64,000 nt of DNA from Mixta calida (GTDB lineage Bacteria; Pseudomonadota; Gammaproteobacteria; Enterobacterales; Enterobacteriaceae): positions 2,896,540 to 2,960,539 of the forward strand of contig NZ_CP026378.1 in the NCBI RefSeq assembly GCF_002953215.1. The letters are read 5' to 3'. The translations under genes were made by a program, and so were the position numbers. The notes beneath the pieces were generated by a model, which was not told the DNA's origin, made no database searches, and saw only the letters and a list, made by a program, of their open reading frames with translations. Within the stretch, counting starts at the first letter, position 1; every line of letters starts with the position of its first letter. This document shows positions 9,337 to 17,600 of the stretch, in pieces.

Positions 9337-10124
9337 GCCAGCGCCTCCGCATTCAGGTTCCACAGCGCATCGAGAAACGCCGGAATAAAACTGCCCGGTC
9401 CCTGTGCGCGGCCCGCCGCCAACTCGCCTGCGCGCGCCATAACGCCACAGGCGCTGGCGATATGCTGTAGCCGATCGCCCGGCAGCGCCGCAAAGCCCGC
9501 CACTACCGCCGATAGCGCACAGCCGGTGCCGACCACCCGCGTCATCAAAGGCGATCCGCCCGGCACTTTCAGCGTGCGTTCACCGTCGGTGACGTAGTCC
9601 ACTTCGCCGGTCACCACTACGATGGCGCCGCAGCGCTGCGCCAGCCGCTGAGCGGCGGAAAGCGCTTCTTCCGCCTGATGCTGCGTATCAACGCCGCGTC
9701 CGCCGCTCTGCTGAAGCGACAGCGCAAGAATTTCCGAGGCGTTGCCGCGAATGGCGGCGGGTTTCAGCGTCAGCAGCCGCTGACAAAAATCAGTGCGCAG
9801 CCGCAGCGCGCCGACCGCCACCGGATCGAGCGTCCAGGGCGTGGCGGCTTTGCGGGCCTCCTGCGCCGCCGCCAGCATCGCGTCGGCGCGCGTACGGGTT
9901 AAGGTGCCGACGTTAATCAGCAGCGCATCGGCAACGGCGCTAAACTGCGCCGCTTCTTCAGCATCAATGACCATTGCCGGCGAGGCGTGCAGCGCCAGCA
10001 ATACGTTAGCGGTAAAGGTCTGAACCACATCGTTGGTCATGCAGTGAACCAGCGGCGCGCGCTGGCGGAACAGAGAGAGGGAGCGCGCGGTAAACGCGGC
10101 ATCAGGCAGGTCAGGCTGTTTCAT
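9333..10124 (-). CDS. thiM: Hydroxyethylthiazole kinase ThiM
   Basis: The 263-residue enzyme phosphorylates the salvaged thiazole moiety of thiamine. The N-terminal [21 protein letters not shown], the central [12 protein letters not shown] and the C-terminal [17 protein letters not shown] nucleotide/catalytic motif are all characteristic of ThiM. It is the first gene of a thiM-thiD operon, with a four-base ATGA overlap to thiD, and its leader holds a TPP riboswitch, so expression should fall when thiamine pyrophosphate is abundant. Confidence 0.95.
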   Translation of the reverse strand: MKQPDLPDAAFTARSLSLFRQRAPLVHCMTNDVVQTFTANVLLALHASPAMVIDAEEAAQFSAVADALLINVGTLTRTRADAMLAAAQEARKAATPWTLDPVAVGALRLRTDFCQRLLTLKPAAIRGNASEILALSLQQSGGRGVDTQHQAEEALSAAQRLAQRCGAIVVVTGEVDYVTDGERTLKVPGGSPLMTRVVGTGCALSAVVAGFAALPGDRLQHIASACGVMARAGELAAGRAQGPGSFIPAFLDALWNLNAEALA

Positions 10125-10170
10125 AGGTCTCCTGGCCGGCGCTCAAGAAGGCAATGCCGGACAGGCATCT

Positions 10171-10249
10171 GACTTCCCTACGCTGGCATTATCCAGATCA
10201 GGTAATACGGGTATTTCTCAGCCTTCACGCAGAAGGGCACCCCGAGTCA
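10171..10249 (-). promoter_or_regulatory. TPP riboswitch (THI element) of thiMD
   Basis: On the minus strand the sequence reads ACTCGGGGTGCCCTTC, then CTGAGAAATACCCGTATTAC, then CTGATCTGGATAATGCCAGC, then GTAGGGAAGTC. These are the conserved cores of the TPP-binding aptamer (CTGAGA pyrimidine-sensor arm and the ATAATGCCAGCGTAGGGAA stretch). It ends about 47 nt before the thiM ATG, in the leader position known for E. coli thiM, where ligand binding hides the ribosome-binding site. Confidence 0.96.
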
Positions 10250-10603
10250 AATAACTAAAAATCAATACATTGCGATTAACGTCCCGTTAATCTCTGTTCT
10301 GGATCATGCCAGCGGGAAGTCAAAGACACAACCCCTCAAAACGGCATGTGCTCTACACCGTGTTCAAGGCTGTGGCCCAACAGTAAACGACAGACAAAAA
10401 AGCCAGGTTGCCCCAGCCTCATTTGTTGTTAATTGTCGTTGTCGCTGCTCGTGCATTTAAGACAGAATCACTTTAATAATGGGTCCTGAAAGAGGAAAAA
10501 CCGAGCCATTCAGAACTTATAGCCAAGGCGCTGTCAGTATCCCGCATAAGCGTGCCATTTACATTCAGAGATCTTTCGGCATACGCCAACGAAGGAGATC
10601 GCT
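10250..10603. other. Intergenic region before the Rhs island, no gene seen
   Basis: This 354-bp stretch is more AT-rich than its surroundings. The thiM promoter should lie at its left end on the minus strand. I found no convincing coding frame or RNA gene. It ends with AAGGAG (10593-10598) in ribosome-binding position for the truncated IS3-type orfA, so its right part is probably also IS3-derived. No terminal inverted repeat was recognised. Confidence 0.5.
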
Positions 10604-10735
10604 ATGCGTAACGCCCGTTTTACTGAGCATCAGATCATTGCCGTGATTAAGTCGGTTGAAGCCGTGGAGATTCAGATGATTGCTGACCCGCTATTTTCTA
10701 TAAGGCCGTCTTTTTGTGTCCTGCTTTTGGGTTAA
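10604..10735 (+). pseudogene. Truncated IS3-family transposase orfA remnant
   Basis: The frame opens MRNARFTEHQIIAVIKSVEA, which matches the start of IS3-family (IS407-group) OrfA proteins, whose usual opening is M-K-x-A-R-F-T-E-x-Q-I-I-x-V-L-K. After about 20 residues the homology stops abruptly and the frame runs on through unrelated codons to a TAA at 10733-10735. The helix-turn-helix continuation and all of orfB are missing. It is a dead insertion-sequence scar lying directly ahead of the Rhs gene pair. Confidence 0.75.
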
Positions 10736-10814
10736 TGAAAACCTGGTGTGCATATAGCCAGCCGCCACACCCTGTGGCAGACTTAACCTTTTCTCAGGCA
10801 AAGGAATCTGCTTA

Positions 10815-11258
10815 ATGTCCGAAAGCCACGCTGTCTGTCTTTTCACCGAAGGCCGGATAACGCTTCCTGACCAGTATCAGGACCGCACGGTGAATGTCTT
10901 TACGCTTGCCGGCGAGAACGCCCCCGCATTTAACATCTCCCGCGATACCCTCAGTAACGGTGAGGCTCTGCCGGACTATATTGACCGCCAGACAGCGCTG
11001 ATGAATAAGCATCTGAAGGGCTGGAAGCTGTCGCTGCGTGAAGCTGCTGTACTGGGGGAGAATCTTATCCCCGGTGAATGTCTTCATGCCAGCTACCTTC
11101 GTGACAACAGACGGATCTTTCAGCAGCAGGCGGTATTTAACACAGCGGATAACCATATTCTGGTGTTCACCATGACCCGTATGGAAAAAATCCGGGATAC
11201 GGACAGCCAGTGCTTTCAGGCACTCCTCGCAAGTTTCAGATTTAACACTAACAATTAA
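10815..11258 (+). CDS. EagR-type DUF1795 (DcrB-like) chaperone of the Rhs effector
   Basis: The 147-residue protein begins MSESHAVCLFTEGRITLPDQ and has the compact DcrB/DUF1795 fold pattern (FTLAGENAPAFNISRD, then LREAAVLGENLIPG, ending FQALLASFRFN). Proteins of this family, called EagR or Eag, bind the N-terminal transmembrane segments of PAAR-Rhs effectors and help load them on the type VI secretion spike. It lies 11 bp before the Rhs gene, whose N terminus carries exactly such hydrophobic segments. No VgrG or other type VI gene is present in the window. Confidence 0.88.
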   Translation: MSESHAVCLFTEGRITLPDQYQDRTVNVFTLAGENAPAFNISRDTLSNGEALPDYIDRQTALMNKHLKGWKLSLREAAVLGENLIPGECLHASYLRDNRRIFQQQAVFNTADNHILVFTMTRMEKIRDTDSQCFQALLASFRFNTNN

Positions 11259-11269
11259 GGGACATTGTT

Positions 11270-14200
11270 ATGTTTGAGGCGGCGCGTGTCGGAGACGACA
11301 TCGGCCACTCCCATGGTCTGGCAGGGATGATTGCCGGGACTCTTGTCGGGGGACTGATTGCAGCGGCGGGTGGCATTGCCGCCGGAGCGCTTATGGTGGC
11401 CGGTATCGGTGCGTCCTGTCTGGGTATTGGCGTGCTTCTGGTCGGGGCCAGCCTGGCGGTGGGGTATCTGACAGGCGAACTGGCGACGGCTGCGCGGGAC
11501 AGTATCGCAGACGCCGGGGCCGCCAGCATGGAAAAAGAAGGCGTTATTGCCACCGGCTCTCATAACGTGTTCATTAATGGCAGACCTGCCGCCATTGCCA
11601 CCGACAGCATGGCGGAGTGCGCCAGGGACGGTGGCTCACAACAGATGGCCGAAGGCTCCTCACGTGTTTATATCAACGGTCTGCCTGCCGTTCGTACCGG
11701 TGACCAGACCACCTGTGGCGGCAAAGTCATGACCGGTTCCGGAGACGTGGTTATCGGCGGTGAACCAGAACAGACGCTGCCGATACAGTCTGAAGTCCCG
11801 GAATGGCTGTACAAAGCGTCTGACCTGACGCTGCTGTTTGCCGGACTGCTCGGCGGAGCGGGAGGCGCCGCAGGCAAAGTCGGTGCGCTGGGCAGGCTGT
11901 TCAGTAAAATTCCGGGCATCAACAAACTGGCCCGCGTCGCCTGCCGCGCTGGCGTGATGATGACGGGTGCGGCTGCCGTGGGGATTATCGCCCGCCCGGT
12001 CGATATTGTCAGCGGCCAGAAGTTTCTCTCCGGTGATGACGAGCTGGACTTCATATTACCTTCCCGTCTGCCGGTTGTCTGGCAGCGTTACTGGCGCAGC
12101 GGCCATCCCGGCGACAGCGTGCTGGGCCGGGGTTGGTCACTTTTCTGGGAAACCCGACTTGAAAAATATCAGGACGGGCTGGTATGGCGTGCGCCATCGG
12201 GAGATTACGTCTCCTTCCCGCCGGTGCCGAAAGGTCAGCGAACCTTCTGTGAACCGGAGAAGCGCTGGCTGGAACACCATCAGGACGACAGCTGGTCAGT
12301 GTATGACATCAGCGGCGAGCGCTGGCATTACTCATCTCTGCGGGACGGTTCCCCTGCCCTGCCGCTGCGCCTGACTGAACCCTGTGGTAACGATATTCTG
12401 TTCGGGTGGAACGATAACAACACGCTGCATTCACTCACCGACAGCGCAGGACAACGCGTGGTTTGCCGCTACACAACTGTCAGCGGACAGGTTCGCCTGA
12501 CCGAAGCCTGGCTGGATGATGAAGTCTGCCTGGTCCGCTACAACTACGATGATAAGGCCCGGCTGCTCACCGTAACCGGGCGCGGTGAGCAAATTCGCCG
12601 CCGTTTCAGCTGGTACGACGACGGGGACGGAACGGATTTACTGCGCAGCCATGAGGACAGCAACGGGCTTCTGAATGAATATCTTTGGCGGAGCATTGAT
12701 GGTCTGCCGCGCGTGGTGGCATACCGCAACAGCGCAGGTGAGCAGCTTGATTTTGAATACGATTTTGTAAACGGTACCCGCCGCGCCACCCGCGACGATG
12801 GCGCACAAGCACACTGGCTGGTTGACGACGATGACAATGTTGCACGTTTCACAGATTATGACGGTCGCCAGACCGGTTTCGTCTATCGTGATGGCGAGTT
12901 ATGCGATGTTATCCTGCCTGACGGAGCCATACGACGCAGCCAGTGGGACCGTTATGGTCGTCTGATAACCGAAACCGACCCGGCGGGCCGCACCACCCGC
13001 TACCACTGGTTCCGCAGCACAGACCGTATTGCACAGACCCTTTACCCGGACGGAGCAGCGACGCGGGCCACTTACGACCTGAAAGGTCGCCTGCTGTCGG
13101 AAACCGACGCGCTCAACCAGACCACCGTTTATTACTATCCTGATGAAGAAGAAACGCTGCCGGAACGCATCACCGATGCCGGCGGCGGTGACGTGATACT
13201 GGAATGGAACCGTCAGGGACTCCTGACGCAGCGTACCGACTGCTCCGGCAGCGTAACCCGTTTCAGATATGACCGCTTTGGTCAGCTTGTCAGCAGCGAG
13301 GACGCGGAAGGTAACGTCACCCACAGGGAATGGAACAAAGCCGGACAGCTCACCGCGCTTATCCGCGCCGACGGTAGCAGGGAAACGCTGCGGTGGAACG
13401 GACATGGACAACTTGAGGCCTGGCGCGACCCACTGGAAAGTGAGGTACGCTGGCAGTATTCCGCGCTGGGAATGCCAGAAAGCGTTACCGACCGCACGGG
13501 ACGAACCCGCCGCTGGCACTATGACCCGAGAGGCAATTTGCTGCGTCTGGAAAACGGCAACGGCGGTGAGTACCGGTTTACGTATGACCCGACAGGCCAC
13601 CCGTTGAGCGAAGTCCGCCCGGACGGCACATCCCGGCAGATGGCATGGAACGAACGTGGACTGCTCACCACTCTCATGGAAAGCGGCAGACCAGACGACA
13701 ATGGCGGCATCCCCCGACGCGCTCAGCAGTTCAGCTATGACAGCAGCGGCCTGCTGACCACCCGAACAACCCGCGATGCTCAGTACCATTACCGGCGTGA
13801 CAACAGCGGGCAGCTTATCGTCCTGGAGCGCACGCCGACCGCAGCGGGCATGGCGCTGGGTATTGAAGAGGACAAAATTCAGTTTACCTTTGACGCAGCA
13901 GGAAGCCTGCTCGCTGAACAGGGTGTGAACGGTGAGCTGCATTATGCGTATGACGTTCCGGGTAATCTTACCGCGCTGACCCTGCCCGGCGGGCAGCAGA
14001 TAAGCTGGCTGCACTACGGCTCCGGTCACGTCAGTGCCATCCGCTTTAATCAGCAAATCATATCTGAATTTACCCGCGACCGCCTGCACCGGGAGGTTTC
14101 ACGCACTCAGGGAACCCGTGAACAGACCCGCCAGTATGACAGTCTTGGCAGGCGTACCCTGCAACGCAGTATACGCGACTCAGCGTCCGGCCTGCCGGAA

Positions 14201-15073
14201 CAGGCCATCTTCGAACGCGCCTTCCGCTACACCGGGCGGGGAGAACTGTCTGACGTCAGTGACACACTGCGTGGCAACACGATTTATGGTTATGATGAAG
14301 AAGGTCGTCTTCTCAGGCACTACGAAGCCCGCCCGGACCACAACACCAGGACGTTCCGCTACGACGCAGCCGACAACCTGCTGCCGGACGATGGCCTGCC
14401 TGCCCGTCCACTGACGGATAACCGCCTCATGCACTGGCAGAACCTGTTTATGAAATACGACGGGTGGGGCAACCTGGTCAGTCGCCGCAGCGGCCTGTAT
14501 GAACAGCATTATGAATATGACGCGGAAAACCGGCTGATAAAAGCAGAGGGCAATGGCCCGGAAGGCCGTTTCACGGCGCACTACCATTATGATGGCCTCG
14601 GACGTCGCATTCGTAAAAACGTCACCACGCAGCGCGGCACCACAGAGGCCCGTTTCCTGTGGCAGGGCTACAGACTGTTGCAGGAACAGCAGCATAACGG
14701 TCAGTGTCAGACGTATATTTACGACCCGGACGAGGCATACAGCCCGCTGGCGCGTGTTGACCATCTGGCTGACGATAAGCGGGGAGACATGCTCTGGTTC
14801 AGCACCGACCTGAACGGCGCGCCGCTGGAGGTCACGGACGGATACGGCGAACTGTGCTGGAGCGGACGCTACAGGAGTTTTGGCGAGGTTACCCGGCAGA
14901 CGGAAGGCTTCTGCCGCCTGGCGCGACAAACCGCCCTGCATCACCAGCCGCTGCGTTACGCCGGGCAGTACGCTGACAGCGAGACGGGGCTGCACTATAA
15001 TCTTTTCAGGTATTACGACCCGCAGACTGGACGTTTTACGGTACAGGATCCGATTGGACTGGCGGGGGGATAA
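11270..15073 (+). CDS. PAAR-Rhs type VI effector, frameshifted at the core end
   Basis: The readable frame is 1267 residues. Residues about 18-75 hold strongly hydrophobic, glycine/alanine-rich segments (the Eag-binding transmembrane region); about 85-165 form a PAAR domain with repeats such as GSHNVFINGRPAA and GSSRVYINGLPAV; from about 230 on come Rhs/YD repeats (FTYDPTGHPLSEVRPDG, YRYDGLGRR-type units) that build the toxin-enclosing cocoon. It ends RYYDPQTGRFTVQDPIGLAGG and then stops at TAA 15071-15073. The conserved continuation N-L-Y-S-Y-A-P-N-P-L-S-W-I-D-P-L-G-L is present in another frame, so one G appears lost from the run at 15064-15069. The variable toxin domain is absent (see the IS1 entry). 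Confidence 0.85.
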   Translation: MFEAARVGDDIGHSHGLAGMIAGTLVGGLIAAAGGIAAGALMVAGIGASCLGIGVLLVGASLAVGYLTGELATAARDSIADAGAASMEKEGVIATGSHNVFINGRPAAIATDSMAECARDGGSQQMAEGSSRVYINGLPAVRTGDQTTCGGKVMTGSGDVVIGGEPEQTLPIQSEVPEWLYKASDLTLLFAGLLGGAGGAAGKVGALGRLFSKIPGINKLARVACRAGVMMTGAAAVGIIARPVDIVSGQKFLSGDDELDFILPSRLPVVWQRYWRSGHPGDSVLGRGWSLFWETRLEKYQDGLVWRAPSGDYVSFPPVPKGQRTFCEPEKRWLEHHQDDSWSVYDISGERWHYSSLRDGSPALPLRLTEPCGNDILFGWNDNNTLHSLTDSAGQRVVCRYTTVSGQVRLTEAWLDDEVCLVRYNYDDKARLLTVTGRGEQIRRRFSWYDDGDGTDLLRSHEDSNGLLNEYLWRSIDGLPRVVAYRNSAGEQLDFEYDFVNGTRRATRDDGAQAHWLVDDDDNVARFTDYDGRQTGFVYRDGELCDVILPDGAIRRSQWDRYGRLITETDPAGRTTRYHWFRSTDRIAQTLYPDGAATRATYDLKGRLLSETDALNQTTVYYYPDEEETLPERITDAGGGDVILEWNRQGLLTQRTDCSGSVTRFRYDRFGQLVSSEDAEGNVTHREWNKAGQLTALIRADGSRETLRWNGHGQLEAWRDPLESEVRWQYSALGMPESVTDRTGRTRRWHYDPRGNLLRLENGNGGEYRFTYDPTGHPLSEVRPDGTSRQMAWNERGLLTTLMESGRPDDNGGIPRRAQQFSYDSSGLLTTRTTRDAQYHYRRDNSGQLIVLERTPTAAGMALGIEEDKIQFTFDAAGSLLAEQGVNGELHYAYDVPGNLTALTLPGGQQISWLHYGSGHVSAIRFNQQIISEFTRDRLHREVSRTQGTREQTRQYDSLGRRTLQRSIRDSASGLPEQAIFERAFRYTGRGELSDVSDTLRGNTIYGYDEEGRLLRHYEARPDHNTRTFRYDAADNLLPDDGLPARPLTDNRLMHWQNLFMKYDGWGNLVSRRSGLYEQHYEYDAENRLIKAEGNGPEGRFTAHYHYDGLGRRIRKNVTTQRGTTEARFLWQGYRLLQEQQHNGQCQTYIYDPDEAYSPLARVDHLADDKRGDMLWFSTDLNGAPLEVTDGYGELCWSGRYRSFGEVTRQTEGFCRLARQTALHHQPLRYAGQYADSETGLHYNLFRYYDPQTGRFTVQDPIGLAGG

Positions 15074-15182
15074 ACCTCTACAGTTATGCGCCGAATCCGC
15101 TGTCATGGATCGATCCGCTGGGTTTAAGTGGAGAACCGATAGGCAGTGAGAACAATCCATTTGATTCTTCTCGCGCTGCTCG
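15074..15182 (+). pseudogene. Out-of-frame Rhs core end and stub of the lost toxin domain
   Basis: Read from ATA at 15070 the sequence encodes INLYSYAPNPLSWIDPLGL, the universal end of the Rhs core where autocleavage releases the C-terminal toxin. Only about 19 variable residues follow (SGEPIGSENNPFDSSRAAR) before IS1 begins at 15183, and the frame meets a stop inside IS1 at 15202-15204. No toxin or immunity gene survives on this side. Confidence 0.85.
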
Positions 15183-15237
15183 GGTGATGCTGCCAACTTA
15201 CTGATTTAGTGTATGATGGTGTTTTTGAGGTGCTCCA

Positions 15238-15513
15238 GTGGCTTCTGTTTCTATCACCTGTCCCTCCTGTTCAGCTACTGACGGGGTGGTGCGTAACGGC
15301 AAAAGCACTGCCGGACATCAGCGCTATCTCTGCTCTCACTGCCGTAAAACATGGCAACTGCAGTTCACTTACACCGCTTCTCAACCCGGTACGCACCAGA
15401 AAATCATTGATATGGCCATGAATGGCGTTGGATGCCGGGCAACCGCCCGCATTATGGGCGTTGGCCTCAACACGATTTTACGTCACTTAAAAAACTCAGG
15501 CCGCAGTCGGTAA
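15238..15513 (+). CDS. insA: IS1 InsA protein
   Basis: The 91-residue protein starts at a GTG and contains the zinc-finger pattern CPSCSATDG and CSHCRKTW followed by a helix-turn-helix ([20 protein letters not shown]). InsA binds the IS1 ends and represses the element; the same reading start gives the InsAB' transposase by a -1 slip at A6C (15489-15495). Length and sequence are those of standard IS1. Confidence 0.95.
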   Translation: MASVSITCPSCSATDGVVRNGKSTAGHQRYLCSHCRKTWQLQFTYTASQPGTHQKIIDMAMNGVGCRATARIMGVGLNTILRHLKNSGRSR

Positions 15514-15935
15514 CCTCGCGCATACAGCCGGGCAGTGACGTCATCGTCTGCGCGGAAATGGACGAACAGTGGGGCTATGTCGGGGCTAAATCGCGCCAGC
15601 GCTGGCTGTTTTACGCGTATGACAGGCTCCGGAAGACGGTTGTTGCGCACGTATTCGGTGAACGCACTATGGCGACGCTGGGTCGTCTTATGAGCCTGCT
15701 GTCACCCTTTGACGTGGTGATATGGATGACGGATGGCTGGCCGCTGTATGAATCCCGCCTGAAGGGAAAGCTGCACGTAATCAGCAAGCGATATACGCAG
15801 CGAATTGAGCGGCATAACCTGAATCTGAGGCAGCACCTGGCACGGCTGGGACGGAAGTCGCTGTCGTTCTCAAAATCGGTGGAGCTGCATGACAAAGTCA
15901 TCGGGCATTATCTGAACATAAAACACTATCAATAA
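15432..15935 (+). CDS. insB: IS1 InsB frame (transposase catalytic part)
   Basis: The 167-residue frame carries the DDE-type catalytic region of IS1 transposase ([20 protein letters not shown], then [12 protein letters not shown], then [19 protein letters not shown]). It is expressed as the InsAB' fusion through programmed -1 frameshifting. No premature stop is seen, so the element could still be active. Confidence 0.93.
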   Translation: MPGNRPHYGRWPQHDFTSLKKLRPQSVTSRIQPGSDVIVCAEMDEQWGYVGAKSRQRWLFYAYDRLRKTVVAHVFGERTMATLGRLMSLLSPFDVVIWMTDGWPLYESRLKGKLHVISKRYTQRIERHNLNLRQHLARLGRKSLSFSKSVELHDKVIGHYLNIKHYQ

Positions 15936-15950
15936 GTTGGAGTCATTACC

Positions 15951-16037
15951 GTTTACGGCGTCTTCTCCGCCTGGGATACGCCAGAAACCCTCCCGGACAT
16001 TACGCCAGCAAAAATCGCCCGTTCAGCAGGAGAGTAA
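15951..16037 (+). pseudogene. Surviving 3' end of a decapitated gene of the ABC operon (DUF2291-like?)
   Basis: Immediately after IS1 an open frame encodes VYGVFSAWDTPETLPDITPA plus KIARSAGE and stops at TAA 16035-16037. One base later the ABC ATPase begins, with the ribosome-binding AGGAG inside this fragment. Tight coupling shows it is the natural preceding gene, cut by the IS1-linked event. DUF2291 lipoproteins, which accompany ribose-type ABC transporters, end in a comparable G-x-F then x-I-x-P-x-x-I/L pattern; that match is from memory and tentative. A substrate-binding protein or sugar enzyme tail is the alternative. Confidence 0.6.
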
Positions 16038-16038
16038 A

Positions 16039-17583
16039 ATGTCGCAGCCTGAATTGGCCGCCGCGCCCGCAGCGGAGCCGGAAATTATTATCGAAACCCG
16101 CGATCTGTCGCGTATTTATCCGGGCGTCGTGGCGCTGGATAATGTCAACTACCGCGTCTGGCGTAATAAAGTTAACGTCCTGATAGGCGAAAACGGCGCC
16201 GGTAAATCAACCATGATGAAAATGCTGGCGGGCGTGGAAACCCCTTCTTCCGGGCAAATATTGCTTAATGGCCAGCCCATCACGCTTAATTCAACGCACC
16301 AGGCGGAAAAACATGGCATCAGCATTATTTTTCAGGAGCTGAACCTGTTTCCCAATATGAATGTGATGGACAACATTTTTATTGCCAATGAGTTTTTTCA
16401 GAAAGGGAAAATAAACGAAAAATATCAGTATCAGTTAGCTAAAACGCTGCTTGAAAGGCTGGAGCTTGATGTCGATCCTTATACCGCGCTGGATGAGTTG
16501 GGCATTGGCCATCAGCAGCTGGTCGAAATCGCCCGCGCGCTGTCGAAAGATACACGGGTATTAATTATGGACGAGCCCACCTCGGCCCTCAGCCAGTCCG
16601 AGGTGAAAGTGCTGTTCAGCATTATCGAACAGCTGAAGCGCCGCGGCGTCACCATTATTTATATTTCGCACCGTCTGGAAGAGCTGATGGAGATCGGCGA
16701 TCACATTACCATTTTCCGCGACGGGCGCTTTATCGACGAACGCAAGGTCAGCGACGCCACCATCCCGTGGATTATTGAGCAGATGGTCGGCGATAAGAAA
16801 AAACACTTCGACTATCAACCCGCGCCGCAGGGCGACGCCGTACTGGAGGTCAACGGGTTGACCGCCCTGCATCAGAACGGCGGCTACAGGCTTAACGACG
16901 TGAGTTTTAGCCTGCGTAAAGGCGAAGTTATCGGCATCTACGGCCTGCTCGGCGCAGGGCGCACCGAGCTGTTTAAAGGGCTGGTCGGCCTGATGCCCTG
17001 TCAGAGCGGCAGCATTGCGCTGAACGGACAGCGCCTGGAAAAGGCGCGCTTCCAGGCGCGTTTAAAGAAAGGGCTGGCGCTGGTGCCGGAAGATCGTCAG
17101 GGCGAAGGCATGATTCAGATGATGTCGATCCAGTCCAATATGACCCTTTCCGATTTCAGCCTGCAAGGCTTTCGCCGCGCCTGGAAATGGTTGAATCCGC
17201 AGCAGGAAAGCGCCAGCGTCAACAAGATGATCCGCCAGCTGGCGATCAAGGTCAGCGATCCTGAACTGCCCATCACCTCGCTGAGCGGCGGCAATCAGCA
17301 AAAGGTGGTGCTGGGTAAGGCGCTGATGACCCAACCGCAGGTCGTGCTGCTGGATGAGCCTACGCGCGGCATCGATGTCGGCGCTAAAACCGACGTTTAC
17401 CACCTTATCGGCAACATGGCGCAGGAGGGGCTTGCCGTTATGTTCTCCTCATCGGAGCTGGATGAAGTGATGGCGCTTGCGGATCGCATTCTGGTGATGG
17501 CCGACGGCCGTATTACCGCCGATCTGCCGCGCCATGCGGCGACCCGCGAAAAACTGATCGCGGCGGCGACTCCTCAAGATTAA
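16039..17583 (+). CDS. Ribose-type (CUT2) sugar ABC transporter ATP-binding protein
   Basis: The 514-residue protein from ATG 16039 has two tandem ATPase domains. The first shows Walker [13 protein letters not shown] and Walker B LIMDEPTSALS; the second has the degenerate P-loop region GLLGAGRTELFKG, the signature [15 protein letters not shown] and [12 protein letters not shown]. This is the RbsA/MglA/XylG architecture of CUT2 importers for pentoses, hexoses or polyols. The downstream permease lies 17 bp away. No periplasmic binding protein gene is present, and the gene upstream is only a 3' fragment, so the system is probably incomplete. Its promoter must now lie in or beyond IS1. Confidence 0.9.
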   Translation: MSQPELAAAPAAEPEIIIETRDLSRIYPGVVALDNVNYRVWRNKVNVLIGENGAGKSTMMKMLAGVETPSSGQILLNGQPITLNSTHQAEKHGISIIFQELNLFPNMNVMDNIFIANEFFQKGKINEKYQYQLAKTLLERLELDVDPYTALDELGIGHQQLVEIARALSKDTRVLIMDEPTSALSQSEVKVLFSIIEQLKRRGVTIIYISHRLEELMEIGDHITIFRDGRFIDERKVSDATIPWIIEQMVGDKKKHFDYQPAPQGDAVLEVNGLTALHQNGGYRLNDVSFSLRKGEVIGIYGLLGAGRTELFKGLVGLMPCQSGSIALNGQRLEKARFQARLKKGLALVPEDRQGEGMIQMMSIQSNMTLSDFSLQGFRRAWKWLNPQQESASVNKMIRQLAIKVSDPELPITSLSGGNQQKVVLGKALMTQPQVVLLDEPTRGIDVGAKTDVYHLIGNMAQEGLAVMFSSSELDEVMALADRILVMADGRITADLPRHAATREKLIAAATPQD

Positions 17584-17600
17584 TCAGGCGGAAATTCCCT

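Larger units (their letters stand above)
15183..15950 (+). mobile_element. Complete IS1 insertion sequence
   Basis: The element is exactly 768 bp, the canonical IS1 length, starting GGTGATGCTGCCAACTTACT and ending AAGTTGGAGTCATTACC, which form its imperfect terminal inverted repeats. Both transposase frames are full length and the A6C slippery run is present at 15489-15495. The 9 bases before it (CGCTGCTCG) and after it (GTTTACGGC) do not match, so there is no target duplication. This is expected if the two flanks came together by an IS1-mediated deletion or by recombination between two IS1 copies. Confidence 0.98.

Noticed and set aside
15064..15073. Programmed frameshift producing the full Rhs protein
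   Set aside because: A G run alone is not an established recoding signal here, and the downstream part is only a stub ending in IS1, so there is nothing functional to reach.
15174..15959. Target-site duplication of IS1
   Set aside because: The 9-bp flanks were compared directly and do not match at any sensible offset.
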